The notes: a model not told the origin generated them from the letters alone. A stretch of DNA of 33,735 nt from Oscillibacter sp. (GCA_017447005.1 JAFSOM010000227.1:1-33735), one strand, 5' to 3'; positions 24,168 to 31,551 are shown, counted from the stretch's first letter. A program made the numbers and translations.

Positions 24168-24917
24168 CTATATTGCGAGTTTATCGAGCCGGACGATTAA
24201 ACCCTTGTCCGCGACGTAAACGTTCGCGTACGGGGCCGTTTTGCGTATTTCCTCGCGAAATATTGCGGGGTCCGCGTTGTCGCCCGACAAATGAATCAAT
24301 ACAACCGTTTCGAGGTCCGGGGTGTTGTGTTCCTTGACAATCGCCCGGCAACGGTCGAGGGATAAATGATTCTCCCGGACACGTTTTGCAAGGGCGGGAA
24401 CCATACGTCCACGGTAAACGTTCTCGTCGACAATCGGGTCGGCGTAATTCGCCTCGATAACCAAATGTCGGATTGTCGCCGATGCGAACGAGAAATTCAT
24501 TTTCCCGATGTCGGTTGCAAACAGGATTCGCCCGGATTCCGGGTGTTCAATGATATACGAAAATGGTTCGGCGGCGTCGTGGACGGCCGGGAACGGCCGG
24601 ACCTTGAACGGGCCGACGTCGTACAATTGCCACGTCCGGAGGGGTTCGACGAGGACGGAATCCTCGAGCCGGAGGGCGGCCCGGGTCCCCGGGGACATAA
24701 ACGCCCGGAATCCGAGTTCCAACCAACGACGGATAAATCCCGCGTGGTCGCCGTGTTCGTGGGTAATCAATACCCCGGCGATTTTGCGCGTCGATACCCG
24801 GACACGTTGGAAAACCTTTTCCGGGGCGACCCCGGCCTCGATGATGAGGACGGAGTCGTTCCCCTCGAGGACATAACAATTGCCGGACGACCCGGTCGCG
24901 ATTACGTGTAAGTTCAT
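24168..24917 (-). CDS. metallo-beta-lactamase-fold hydrolase
   Basis: This is a 249-residue protein. Metal ligands are HEHGDH (53-58), His113 (AVHDAAEP), Asp136 (FATDIGKM) and His184 (NHLSLD). MNLHVIATGSSGNCYVLEGN at the start is typical of YycJ/WalJ-like members, many of which are nucleases. It lies 11 nt downstream of the RecT gene, a common phage partnership. It may resect DNA ends for RecT, because no RecE-type exonuclease is present. The nuclease role is inferred. Confidence 0.8.
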   Translation of the reverse strand: MNLHVIATGSSGNCYVLEGNDSVLIIEAGVAPEKVFQRVRVSTRKIAGVLITHEHGDHAGFIRRWLELGFRAFMSPGTRAALRLEDSVLVEPLRTWQLYDVGPFKVRPFPAVHDAAEPFSYIIEHPESGRILFATDIGKMNFSFASATIRHLVIEANYADPIVDENVYRGRMVPALAKRVRENHLSLDRCRAIVKEHNTPDLETVVLIHLSGDNADPAIFREEIRKTAPYANVYVADKGLIVRLDKLAI

Positions 24918-24928
24918 ACCCGGGCGGA

Positions 24929-25924
24929 TTACATATCAAACAAGCCAGATTTCTTTTCGGCGGGCGCGGACTGTTCCGCCGGAGCCGGGGCGGGTTTGGC
25001 GTCGCCCTTCGGGAGGTCATCCTTGCCCTCACCCGTTTCCGGGTCGGCCGATTCGATAACCGGGGCGGCCTCGATTGCCTTTTCGACCTTTTCAACGGGG
25101 ATTGCGTCGAGGTCGACGGCGACAACCTTGTCGGGTCCCTGTTCGTCCGGGGCGTCCTTTGTGAGGTCATTGTTGTTGTCGGTATAATACTCGTACAACC
25201 CGGAGTCGTTCGACGCGGTTATGAACAGTTTACAGGCGCGGCCGAGGACGGTTTTTTTACACATTTCTTGAGTAAAATTGAGGTGTGCCGGGGAACCGCC
25301 TCTCGTTGCGCCCTGTTTCCACGCGGTTTGTATTTCTTGCATTGTCATAACCTCGACGAACGGTTGACGGTCCGGGTCGTCGGCGTACGGGACCAACGCC
25401 CACGCGCCGACAATCTTTGTGTTGTCGATATTGCCGAGTTTTTGAATGTGTTTCGTCACGACCTTGTTTCCGGTCCGGGTGTCAATCATATACTCGAATT
25501 CGTCGCCCTCGTATATAACTTGCGCCCGGGGTTCCCCGGCCCCGCCGAACCTCTTTGCGAGGGCGAGGCGGCCGTGATACTCGAGTTGAAAGTTGAGGCG
25601 GGTTCCGTACTTGATGAACGCGCATTGTTTACGCGATAACGACACGCCGAGGACGCACATTCGGAACAGGGATTGCGCGACGGATGTTGGTTCGACGACG
25701 GCGAGAATCGGTTGTCCGGTTGATTGGTCTTTCATTTCGGACAACTCGAGGAGGGCGAGGGTTAACTCGTTCCCGGCGTTGTACCCTTTCGGGAGGGCGA
25801 TTCCCCCGGCCTTTCGCATTTCGTTGAGGCGGTGGGTGACGGAATTCTCGATTGCCTGTTTGTTTTTATTGGCGATAACCGTTAGTTCCGCCGGGGTCGG
25901 GTTGTTGTTGTCTTTGTTTGCCAT
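24929..25924 (-). CDS. recT: RecT-family single-strand annealing protein
   Basis: This is a 331-residue protein with the RecT core in residues 40-240: PTSVAQSLFRMCVLGVSLSR, YHGRLALAKRFGGAGEPRAQ, GAWALVPYADDPDRQPFVEV and SPAHLNFTQEMCKKTVLGRA. The C-terminal 90 residues are acidic and Pro/Ala-rich, ending KSGLFDM. It should coat single-stranded DNA and anneal complementary strands during phage recombination. It stands between an SbcC-like ATPase and a metallo-beta-lactamase protein instead of an RecE gene. Confidence 0.88.
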   Translation of the reverse strand: MANKDNNNPTPAELTVIANKNKQAIENSVTHRLNEMRKAGGIALPKGYNAGNELTLALLELSEMKDQSTGQPILAVVEPTSVAQSLFRMCVLGVSLSRKQCAFIKYGTRLNFQLEYHGRLALAKRFGGAGEPRAQVIYEGDEFEYMIDTRTGNKVVTKHIQKLGNIDNTKIVGAWALVPYADDPDRQPFVEVMTMQEIQTAWKQGATRGGSPAHLNFTQEMCKKTVLGRACKLFITASNDSGLYEYYTDNNNDLTKDAPDEQGPDKVVAVDLDAIPVEKVEKAIEAAPVIESADPETGEGKDDLPKGDAKPAPAPAEQSAPAEKKSGLFDM

Positions 25925-25930
25925 AATGAA

Positions 25931-26269
25931 TTACTTTTGAATGTGGGTTATTTTGGAATTTGGTTTCGGTCTTGTTCCGTTGAGGATTGGTTGTATATCG
26001 GAGTTCCGGTAAAACACGCGGGTTCCGCGCCGGACGGGGATTAAATACCCGTATTCTTTCTCCCAACGATACAGGGTGGACGGGTCGACCTTGAGGATGT
26101 CGACGACGTCCTCCCGGGGAATAAGGAAATCGGCGCGTTCGGCCGCAATGGTCCCCTCGAGTTCGGCCCGGGTGTCGGCAATGATTGTCCGGGCGGCGGT
26201 GATAAGGTCGCCGACGCGGATTGATATTGTAATTTCCGGATTGGTCCGGGCGAGTTCGAGGAGGTCCAT
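25931..26269 (-). CDS. helix-turn-helix DNA-binding protein (excisionase-like domain)
   Basis: This 112-residue protein has an N-terminal helical region (MDLLELARTNPEITISIRVG then ITAARTIIADTRAELEGTI). A C-terminal MerR/excisionase-type domain reads LIPREDVVDILKVDPSTLYR followed by WEKEYGYLIPVRRGTRVFYR. Such domains act as excisionases or regulators. Its position 6 nt upstream of recT and 11 nt after the SbcC-like gene suggests an early regulator or recombination accessory factor. It is one candidate binder of the shared late operator. Confidence 0.65.
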   Translation of the reverse strand: MDLLELARTNPEITISIRVGDLITAARTIIADTRAELEGTIAAERADFLIPREDVVDILKVDPSTLYRWEKEYGYLIPVRRGTRVFYRNSDIQPILNGTRPKPNSKITHIQK

Positions 26270-26280
26270 ATCTTGCGGGA

Positions 26281-28356
26281 TTACTGTTCGATTGAGAGTT
26301 CCGCGCCCTTGACGACGGACAGGCGGACGACCTGTGAATCGACGTCGAAACGCGAGGTTGTGATTGATTCGGCGTTGTCAACGAATATCGGCGCGGTTAC
26401 GCCGTGCGCCCGGCAAAACGTCGCGATAACGTCCATACCGACGAGGATTCGTTTTGCGTCGTTCATTGAACCGTACGGGACGTTGTTTGTATCCATAACG
26501 GTACAATCCTCGACGACGTCGCCGTTTACGAGGGTGTCGAACATACGGAACCGGGCAATCCGGAACAGGCCGTTAATTGCGCCCTCGACGGCGGAAATGT
26601 CGGCCTTGAGATATTCGGCCGCGTCGAATTCCATTTGTTCGAGTTCGGCGAGGTGTTCCGTGTAACGTTTTTTGTTTTCCTGTTCCGCGTCGATTTTCGC
26701 CTTGATACGGGCGGCCTCCTCCCGGCGGGCGAGTCGGGCCTTGAGGGGGTCGACCGTTGCGGTGTAATCCCGGCGAACGACGTTGCATTTCTCCTCGAGT
26801 TCACGACGGCGGGCCAACAGGCCGGAAACGTCCGTTGTAACAGGGTTCCCGATTTCCGTTTCGAGGGCGGCGATTTCCTCCTCGAGGGCCTTGTATTCCG
26901 GGGAATTCTTGACGTTGTCGACGACGCCGTCAATGTTGAATATTGGCGTACGTTTCACCTCGTCGAGTTCCTGTTCGGCGGCCGACAGGGATTCGCGGGT
27001 CTTGATGAGTTCGGCGCGAATGAGGTCGGCCCGGGCGGAGTCGTGTTCAATATTCGCCCCGAGGGTGTCGTATCGGGGTTGCAAAGACAACGCGGTTTTC
27101 TTGAGGTTGTCGATTTCGCGCTGATTGTCGGCCGTGAAATGTTCGAGGGCGGCGGCGCGGGCCTGTTCGATATTGTCGGCCGGGAGGGGTTGACCGCAAG
27201 CGGGACAAACGGTGTTGCCGTTATACTCGAACGCGCGGGTCTTAATATCAGCGATTGCCTGTTTCATTCTTTCGACACGGGCCTCGATGTCGGCGCGTTC
27301 GTCCCTGTTGGCGGCGATTGTGGTTTCGACGTTCCGGAGGGTGTTTTCCGCGTCGGCAATCTTGCGGCGGACCTGTTCGACCTTGCGGGATGCGGCGTCA
27401 ATATTGCGGGTACGGTCGTAATTGGCGGATTGAACACCGTTCGTCGCGTCGTCAATGAGTTTCCGGGCGGCGAGGCGGAGGTCCGCAACCTTTTTCCGTT
27501 TGTCGGAAACGGCGGCGACGGCCGCGTTGTCGGCCTTTCGGATGTCGGCGACCTGTTCGTCAACGCCTTTTATTTCGGCCTGTATTGCGGCGAGTTCCTC
27601 GTCGGCGGCGAGGGCGCGGTTCTGTATTTCCTTTGCGATTGCGTCGTAATCCTCCGGAGCCGGGAGGGAATCGGTATAGGCCGAGATTTTCGGGTCACAT
27701 TCCGCGAGGTCCTTTTTGGTTTGGCGTTTGTCGGCCGCAATCCGGCGGCGGAATTCGGACACGTCCTCGCCGTTCATTTTGGCGATAATGTCGGCGAACC
27801 GGGCGCGGATTTCCGTTTTGTCGATACCGTCCCCGACGAGGTCCATTAACGCGGCGCGGCGGGCCTTTTTGTCGGTCGTGTCCCCGATGAAAAACAACGG
27901 GTCCGTAATGAGGCGGAAAATCTTTTCGTCGACGAGGTCCGCGATTGCTTTTGAATAATTCTCGAGGGTGTCAACGTTTATACCGTTGACAAAGAATAAC
28001 GATTCGTGACCCGTGAGGCGGGACTCGGTTTCCTTTTTGGCCCGGGACCACGTTTCGCGCCAAACCCTCCGGAGAACGGTTTTGATTCCGTCGGTCGAGA
28101 GTTCGGCCTCGACGAGGGTTTCGAGGTGGTGGACCTGTTCCCCGGTGACGGGGTCGATTGGTACGATTTCAAACTTGTTTTGAACGGTGTTTCGGTGGTC
28201 CTTTCCGAACAGTAACCACGTAAACGCGTCAAAGATTGTGGATTTGCCGAGGCCGTTGTCGCCGACGATGTTTGCGGACACGCCGCCGAGGTTGAACGTC
28301 CGGTCTTGAATCCCTTTGAAATTTTGAATCTTGAGGGTAATAATACGAATATCCAT
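26281..28356 (-). CDS. SbcC/Rad50-like ATPase with zinc hook
   Basis: The start at 28356 (MDIRIITLKIQNFKGIQDRT) gives 691 residues and clears the upstream LuxR-like gene; longer in-frame starts are not needed. Walker A is GDNGLGKST (32-40). Residues 200-600 are coiled coil broken by CPACGQP (384-390), a zinc-hook pattern. The C-terminal Walker B-like segment is PIFVDNAESI (Asp-Asn-Ala-Glu instead of the usual Asp-Glu), followed by SQVVRLSVVKGAELS. It should be a DNA-end tethering ATPase. No SbcD-type nuclease gene is adjacent; the metallo-beta-lactamase protein may take that place. Confidence 0.85.
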   Translation of the reverse strand: MDIRIITLKIQNFKGIQDRTFNLGGVSANIVGDNGLGKSTIFDAFTWLLFGKDHRNTVQNKFEIVPIDPVTGEQVHHLETLVEAELSTDGIKTVLRRVWRETWSRAKKETESRLTGHESLFFVNGINVDTLENYSKAIADLVDEKIFRLITDPLFFIGDTTDKKARRAALMDLVGDGIDKTEIRARFADIIAKMNGEDVSEFRRRIAADKRQTKKDLAECDPKISAYTDSLPAPEDYDAIAKEIQNRALAADEELAAIQAEIKGVDEQVADIRKADNAAVAAVSDKRKKVADLRLAARKLIDDATNGVQSANYDRTRNIDAASRKVEQVRRKIADAENTLRNVETTIAANRDERADIEARVERMKQAIADIKTRAFEYNGNTVCPACGQPLPADNIEQARAAALEHFTADNQREIDNLKKTALSLQPRYDTLGANIEHDSARADLIRAELIKTRESLSAAEQELDEVKRTPIFNIDGVVDNVKNSPEYKALEEEIAALETEIGNPVTTDVSGLLARRRELEEKCNVVRRDYTATVDPLKARLARREEAARIKAKIDAEQENKKRYTEHLAELEQMEFDAAEYLKADISAVEGAINGLFRIARFRMFDTLVNGDVVEDCTVMDTNNVPYGSMNDAKRILVGMDVIATFCRAHGVTAPIFVDNAESITTSRFDVDSQVVRLSVVKGAELSIEQ

Positions 28357-28360
28357 ATCG

Positions 28361-28609
28361 TTACAGGGTTGAGAGATTGAGGTTGAAATTTGTTGACAGG
28401 AACCACGCGACGAGGGCGTTTGTGGACCTCCGGATTCCGGTTTTCTCGTAGATATTTTGCGTATGCCGTACAACGGTGTTATACGATACGAAAAGCCGTC
28501 CGGCGATTTCCTTTCCGGTCAACCCATAACGATAACAATAACCGACGGCGACCCGGGTTTCGGCGGGAGTCAATACCGCGTCGGTTGCGAGGGGATGTTG
28601 TGCGTTCAT
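28361..28609 (-). CDS. LuxR-type HTH regulator
   Basis: This 82-residue protein is essentially one LuxR/NarL HTH: LTPAETRVAVGYCYRYGLTG, then KEIAGRLFVSYNTVVRHTQN and IYEKTGIRRSTNALVAWFLS. The pattern LTxxExxVxxxxxxGxxxxEIAxxLxxSxxTVxxHxxxIxxK is well matched. It has no receiver domain. It lies 4 nt upstream of the SbcC-like gene. It may switch early to late transcription. Confidence 0.75.
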   Translation of the reverse strand: MNAQHPLATDAVLTPAETRVAVGYCYRYGLTGKEIAGRLFVSYNTVVRHTQNIYEKTGIRRSTNALVAWFLSTNFNLNLSTL

Positions 28610-28633
28610 ACTTGAATGTGCGTTTGTTGGTTG

Positions 28634-28870
28634 TTACTCGCCCCAACAGTCGTTGACGCCGTATTTGCGGAATACTGATTCCACGCGGGCGGCCTTTTCG
28701 ACGTCGAGGATTCGTTTTCCGTCGGCGTACGCCGCGAGTGATTGGCGGGTTGTCACGTCGAGGGCGGCGGCGAGTTCCTCGCGGACGGCGGCGTTGTCGC
28801 CGACCTTGATTTCCCGGAGGCCCTTTCGGAACGCCTTTGCGGGAGGGGTTGTGTTTGGTGTCTTATTCAT
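28634..28870 (-). CDS. small Cro-like DNA-binding protein
   Basis: This 78-residue protein starts MNKTPNTTPPAKAFRKGLRE, followed by a helical domain (GDNAAVREELAAALDVTTRQ, SLAAYADGKRILDVEKAARV) and VFRKYGVNDCWGE. The order of helices and a turn at DVTTRQSLAAYADGK are compatible with a minimal lambda-repressor-like HTH. It may be the counterpart of the rightward repressor. The fold is inferred from pattern only. Confidence 0.55.
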   Translation of the reverse strand: MNKTPNTTPPAKAFRKGLREIKVGDNAAVREELAAALDVTTRQSLAAYADGKRILDVEKAARVESVFRKYGVNDCWGE

Positions 28871-29183
28871 TGCAAATTGGGATTAAATGCGTTTCGGGTT
28901 GTTCCTGTTCGTCCGGTTCCTCGAGGGCGGCGGTTTCCTGTTTATCGTCGTGGAACGGCCAAACCTTATAACCGAGCCACGCAATCGCGAACCCGGCGAG
29001 TCCCCGGAGGATGTTATCAAACAGGATTGCGAACCACGAAAACCAACCGAACAATTCCTCGACGTGTTCCGTGTAACCCGGCTCCGGCTCCCCGGCGACC
29101 GACATAATAAACAACGCGCCCGTACAAATAAGGGCAAACCCGACGAGGGCGAGGACGATTGTTTGAATAACGTTTGTTTTCAT
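28863..29183 (-). CDS. two-helix membrane protein
   Basis: The start at 29183 (MKTNVIQTIVLALVGFALIC) gives 106 residues. Two membrane segments are visible (TIVLALVGFALICTGALFIM and FAILFDNILRGLAGFAIAWL), separated by an acidic periplasmic-type loop. A charged C-terminal tail ends HLIPICNE. A holin is possible by size, but it lies in the early block and no lysin is nearby. A superinfection or membrane-modifying role is equally possible. Confidence 0.5.
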   Translation of the reverse strand: MKTNVIQTIVLALVGFALICTGALFIMSVAGEPEPGYTEHVEELFGWFSWFAILFDNILRGLAGFAIAWLGYKVWPFHDDKQETAALEEPDEQEQPETHLIPICNE

Positions 29184-29205
29184 TGTCTTTGTCTTTAACC
29201 CCGTC

Positions 29206-29237
29206 CCGACCAACCCCGACAAAGCGGGGCGAGTCGG
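29206..29237 (-). other. hairpin downstream of DGR variable repeat 2
   Basis: Nested stems pair CCGAC (29206-29210) with GTCGG (29233-29237) and CCCCG (29214-29218) with CGGGG (29225-29229), with loop ACAAAG. It lies 38 nt downstream of the repeat end. A hairpin or cruciform just downstream of the variable repeat is known to enhance homing in BPP-1-type DGRs. No T-run follows, which argues against an ordinary terminator. Confidence 0.5.
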
Positions 29238-29262
29238 TCCGGGAACTGATTAACTTTTTAAC

Positions 29263-29778
29263 CTAAAACGGGAGAAAAGCGGACACGGGGCGAACTGTGC
29301 CCGCGTTGGACTTGCAGTAGTTGCACACGGCGCCGTAGTCGCCGTCAAAGACGAACGCGTAATAACTGTAATACTCGGGGTCCGGGTCCTCGTCCTCGGT
29401 CCACATCCAACGGGCGTCGCCTTTGTGGAGGGGCGTTCCGCCGACAACGTCGAGGGCGTCGTCGAGTCCTTGAAAACGGGCGTCGTAAATGTCGAGGACC
29501 TCGCGGCGGTCCGGGAGGTGGAATCCCTCGACGGCGAGATTCGCGACGGATGTTGACGGGGTGAACGCCTTTGCAAGTTCGACGGCCTTTTCCCAACGGA
29601 AATTGATTTCGCCGTCCACCTTGACGGGGTCCTTTGCTATAATGATTCCGTCGCCGTGTTTGTTGACGATTGCGACGAATTCGGCGGACGTCGGGTTCTC
29701 GACCTTGCGCCAATCCTCGAGGGATACGAATTCCCCGTTTGCGGGGTTCACGATGAAAATTGAAAATGCGTGTTTCAT
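29263..29778 (-). CDS. second DGR variable protein, C-type-lectin-like, in the early block
   Basis: This is a complete 171-residue protein. Residues 60-130 have a DUF1566-like layout: FRWEKAVELAKAF, VEGFHLPDRREVLDIYDARF, LDDALDVVGGTPLHKG and ARWMWTEDE. Residues 135-167 are the variable repeat, matching residues 406-438 of the protein at 1-1316, and the protein ends SAFLPF. No signal peptide or membrane anchor is visible. It sits between a PP-loop gene and a membrane protein, far from virion genes. It could be a second virion receptor-binding protein or a lysogen-expressed variable binder; the sequence does not decide. Two variable sites are currently Cys (152, 155). Confidence 0.85.
   Translation of the reverse strand: MKHAFSIFIVNPANGEFVSLEDWRKVENPTSAEFVAIVNKHGDGIIIAKDPVKVDGEINFRWEKAVELAKAFTPSTSVANLAVEGFHLPDRREVLDIYDARFQGLDDALDVVGGTPLHKGDARWMWTEDEDPDPEYYSYYAFVFDGDYGAVCNYCKSNAGTVRPVSAFLPF
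29276..29376 (-). repeat. DGR variable repeat 2 (VR2)
   Basis: Gap-free partner of window bases 1-101 with 14 mismatches, all in codon positions 1 or 2. They affect 12 codons: residues 137, 139, 140, 145, 147, 150, 152, 153, 154, 155, 157 and 159. All 33 third codon positions are identical. The 28-bp right-hand end (29276-29303) is identical to VR1. Confidence 0.9.
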
Positions 29779-29800
29779 AATGATTTGGGATTAAATGAGG

Positions 29801-30628
29801 TTATAAATCAATTTTGAAATAATCGGATAAGTATTGCCTCGCGTCGATTGCTAATTCCGGAAAGATACCCCCCCCTATTTTGAGGCGGTATTCCTCGAGG
29901 TTGTGGCAAAAGAATTGATAAAACATTGATTTGTAGACGTCCCCGTCAAAGGCCCGGCCCCTGTTCGGGTCGGCGGCGTAAAACCGTTTTTTCGCCTCGA
30001 TTACCTGTTTGAGGAGTTTAGGATATTTCTTGAAACCCTCCCGGCCGTTACCGGACGCAAGGGGACAACCGATGCAACCGAGGCGGCGTTCGACGTGGAA
30101 TTGACCGTTCTCGTCGTAATAGACCGGGGCGCATTTGATACCGCGTTCCTCGATGAACCGGGCGACGTCCTCGTCCGTCCATTCGAGAACCGGGAGATAT
30201 ACGCGGACTTTTTCCTTTGCGGAATAGACCCGGCAAATTTCGGGTTCGTGGTAACGTTGCGCCCGTTTAGTGGATTCGGCCCGGCGGATTCCCTGTATTG
30301 CGCGGTTATATACTTTGTATTCCTTGAGGACCTCGCAACAAAAGCGGGAAAACCGGGACGGCGTCCCCTTTTTTTCGACGAGTTGTAAGAATGTGAGTTT
30401 CGGTTTGAGGATTGTAACGCCCTGTTCCTTGCAATGCGTGATTGTTCCCGGAGGGTCGATTGTCGTATTCTTGTAAATCGCCTCGAAAGGGATTCCCGAC
30501 ATACGGGCGAGTTCGAGGATAACGTCGGAATCTTTCCCGCCGGAATACGACAACTCAATCGGGCCGTCGTCGGTCGGGATTGACCGCAACAGTTTGATTG
30601 CAAAATCGACTTTTCGTTCGAGGTTCAT
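29801..30628 (-). CDS. PP-loop protein, PAPS reductase/DndC-like
   Basis: This is a 275-residue protein. The PP-loop is SGGKDS (29-34) in ELSYSGGKDSDVILELARMS. Cysteines Cys97-Cys98 (RFCCEVLKEYK) and GCIGCP (184-189) are at places where PAPS reductase and DndC proteins bind an iron-sulfur cluster. It is the first gene of the early leftward operon and starts 93 nt after the switch-region promoter. DndC-type proteins add sulfur to DNA; a phage copy could modify its own DNA or take part in defence. No other dnd genes are seen. A run of 8 C lies at 29868-29875 in the GGG codons near the end. Confidence 0.75.
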   Translation of the reverse strand: MNLERKVDFAIKLLRSIPTDDGPIELSYSGGKDSDVILELARMSGIPFEAIYKNTTIDPPGTITHCKEQGVTILKPKLTFLQLVEKKGTPSRFSRFCCEVLKEYKVYNRAIQGIRRAESTKRAQRYHEPEICRVYSAKEKVRVYLPVLEWTDEDVARFIEERGIKCAPVYYDENGQFHVERRLGCIGCPLASGNGREGFKKYPKLLKQVIEAKKRFYAADPNRGRAFDGDVYKSMFYQFFCHNLEEYRLKIGGGIFPELAIDARQYLSDYFKIDL

Positions 30629-30630
30629 AA

Positions 30631-30650
30631 TCCAATTGTTTGTGCGTTGT
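30631..30650 (-). repeat. 20-bp shared leader repeat, copy 1
   Basis: Identical to 33605-33624 and located 2-21 nt before the ATG of the first early-operon gene. The other copy has the same position before the first gene of the right-end operon. It is a likely common 5' untranslated element acting in translation or mRNA stability. Confidence 0.7.
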
Positions 30651-30728
30651 CAAAAAATTACATATATTTGCCATTTACGGCGGGTTAAATTGTTCGTACC
30701 TTTGCGGTGTGGAATCGTTAACCGATTG

Positions 30729-30760
30729 CAAAACTAAACATATTGTTTGGAAATACCAAA
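30729..30760 (-). promoter_or_regulatory. leftward early promoter
   Basis: The minus strand has -33 TTTG (30757-30760), a 20-bp spacer and -7 TAGTTTTG (30729-30736), a perfect Bacteroidota promoter. It faces the early operon headed by the PP-loop gene. The -33 is the right arm of palindrome 30746-30760. Confidence 0.75.
30746..30760. promoter_or_regulatory. palindromic switch operator TTTGG-N5-CCAAA
   Basis: A perfect 5-bp inverted repeat with spacer AAATA. Its right arm contains the -33 of the leftward promoter and its left arm a TTTG for the rightward one. A repressor bound here would block both, as expected for an autoregulated lysogeny switch. Confidence 0.5.
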
Positions 30761-30772
30761 TTTTCCGAACAT

Positions 30773-30780
30773 TATTTTTG
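30773..30780 (+). promoter_or_regulatory. rightward repressor promoter -7 box
   Basis: TATTTTTG matches TAnnTTTG and lies 19 nt before the repressor ATG at 30800. The nearest TTTG is 23 bp upstream (30746-30749), slightly longer than usual, so this may be a weaker promoter than the leftward one. Confidence 0.5.
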
Positions 30781-30799
30781 GAGAAATTTTACGCACAAA

Positions 30800-31243
30800 A
30801 TGGATATAATTAAAAATCAGCGAGTTGCGGAATTGGTCGCCGAATTGAAAAATCGGCACATTGTCCGGAATCAATCGCATTTTGCCGAGATAATCGGCTC
30901 CGACAAGGCGACTATTTCGGAAATTATCCGTGAACAAATCGAGGTTCCGAAAACTTTGTTCGGAAAAATCCTCGACAAATTCCCGTCGGTTTCCCGGGAA
31001 TGGTTGGAATCCGGAACCGGGCCGATGTTCCGGGCCGAGTTCGGCCCCACGCCGGGCGACCCGTTCCCCGTCCACGTCGAGGGCGATTACGCGAATTTCG
31101 GGAATCAAAAGGTTTCGATTATGTCTCCGGAGGTGATGTCGTACCTCCGGGAGGAACAACGACAATCGGCCGTTCATTTGACACAAATTGACCGACTGAT
31201 TGCGATAATTGAACATATAACCGGAACCCCGTTCGACAAATAG
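30800..31243 (+). CDS. phage repressor, XRE-type HTH
   Basis: The start at 30800 (MDIIKNQRVAELVAELKNRH) gives 147 residues and leaves the promoter upstream; an upstream in-frame Met would overlap the promoter. The HTH is FAEIIGSDKATISEIIREQI (residues 25-45) and VSREWLESGTGPMF follows, typical of Bacteroidota HTH regulators. The C-terminal half has no LexA-type Ser/Lys protease signs. It is the first of three rightward genes facing the early operon. It likely binds the palindrome at 30746-30760. Confidence 0.75.
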   Translation: MDIIKNQRVAELVAELKNRHIVRNQSHFAEIIGSDKATISEIIREQIEVPKTLFGKILDKFPSVSREWLESGTGPMFRAEFGPTPGDPFPVHVEGDYANFGNQKVSIMSPEVMSYLREEQRQSAVHLTQIDRLIAIIEHITGTPFDK

Positions 31244-31251
31244 TTCGTCAA

Positions 31252-31551
31252 ATGAAAAGAATTGCGATTTTGGCGGCCGTTCTCGGCGTTTTGACGTGTT
31301 GCCGGGGGAAATCCCCGTCGTGGGAGAAATCGGCCGAATACGGGCGTTTTTGTGCGTCCCTCGAGTCGTTACAGGCGGCGCGGGATTCCCTGTTCAATTT
31401 GTCGGAGTCCCTGTCGGCCGACGCCCCGGACGGCGAGGTCTTGCGCCTAATGGAGGAACGCCTCGCGGTCGAGGCGATAATCTGGCGCGTCAAACAGGAA
31501 TGCGACGAGGCCGAACGGATGTATTACCTCAAACAGGCGGCGAAACGATGA
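31252..31551 (+). CDS. small lipoprotein in the lysogeny operon
   Basis: This 99-residue protein has an N-terminal signal (MKRIAILAAVLGVLTCCRGK) with a Cys pair where a lipobox would end (LTC or TCC, not the classic Gly/Ala before Cys). A charged helical domain follows (ESLQAARDSLFNLSESLSAD, LRLMEERLAVEAIIWRVKQE). It lies 8 nt downstream of the repressor and overlaps the next gene by 4 nt. It could act in superinfection exclusion at the cell envelope. Confidence 0.6.
   Translation: MKRIAILAAVLGVLTCCRGKSPSWEKSAEYGRFCASLESLQAARDSLFNLSESLSADAPDGEVLRLMEERLAVEAIIWRVKQECDEAERMYYLKQAAKR

Noticed and set aside
26635..27849. 404-codon rightward open frame
   Set aside because: It lies wholly opposite the SbcC-like gene, whose Walker and zinc-hook motifs are clear. 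The frame reads as low-complexity Val/Gly/Phe text, as expected of an antisense shadow in GC-rich DNA.
28863..29183. Holin assignment
   Set aside because: Size and two membrane helices would suit, but the gene is in the early block with no lysin nearby. I left it as an unassigned membrane protein.
30697..30704. TACCTTTG on the plus strand upstream of the repressor
   Set aside because: A perfect -7 box by sequence, but the nearest upstream TTTG is 26 bp away and it is about 100 bp from the repressor ATG. The box at 30773-30780 fits better, so I did not annotate it.
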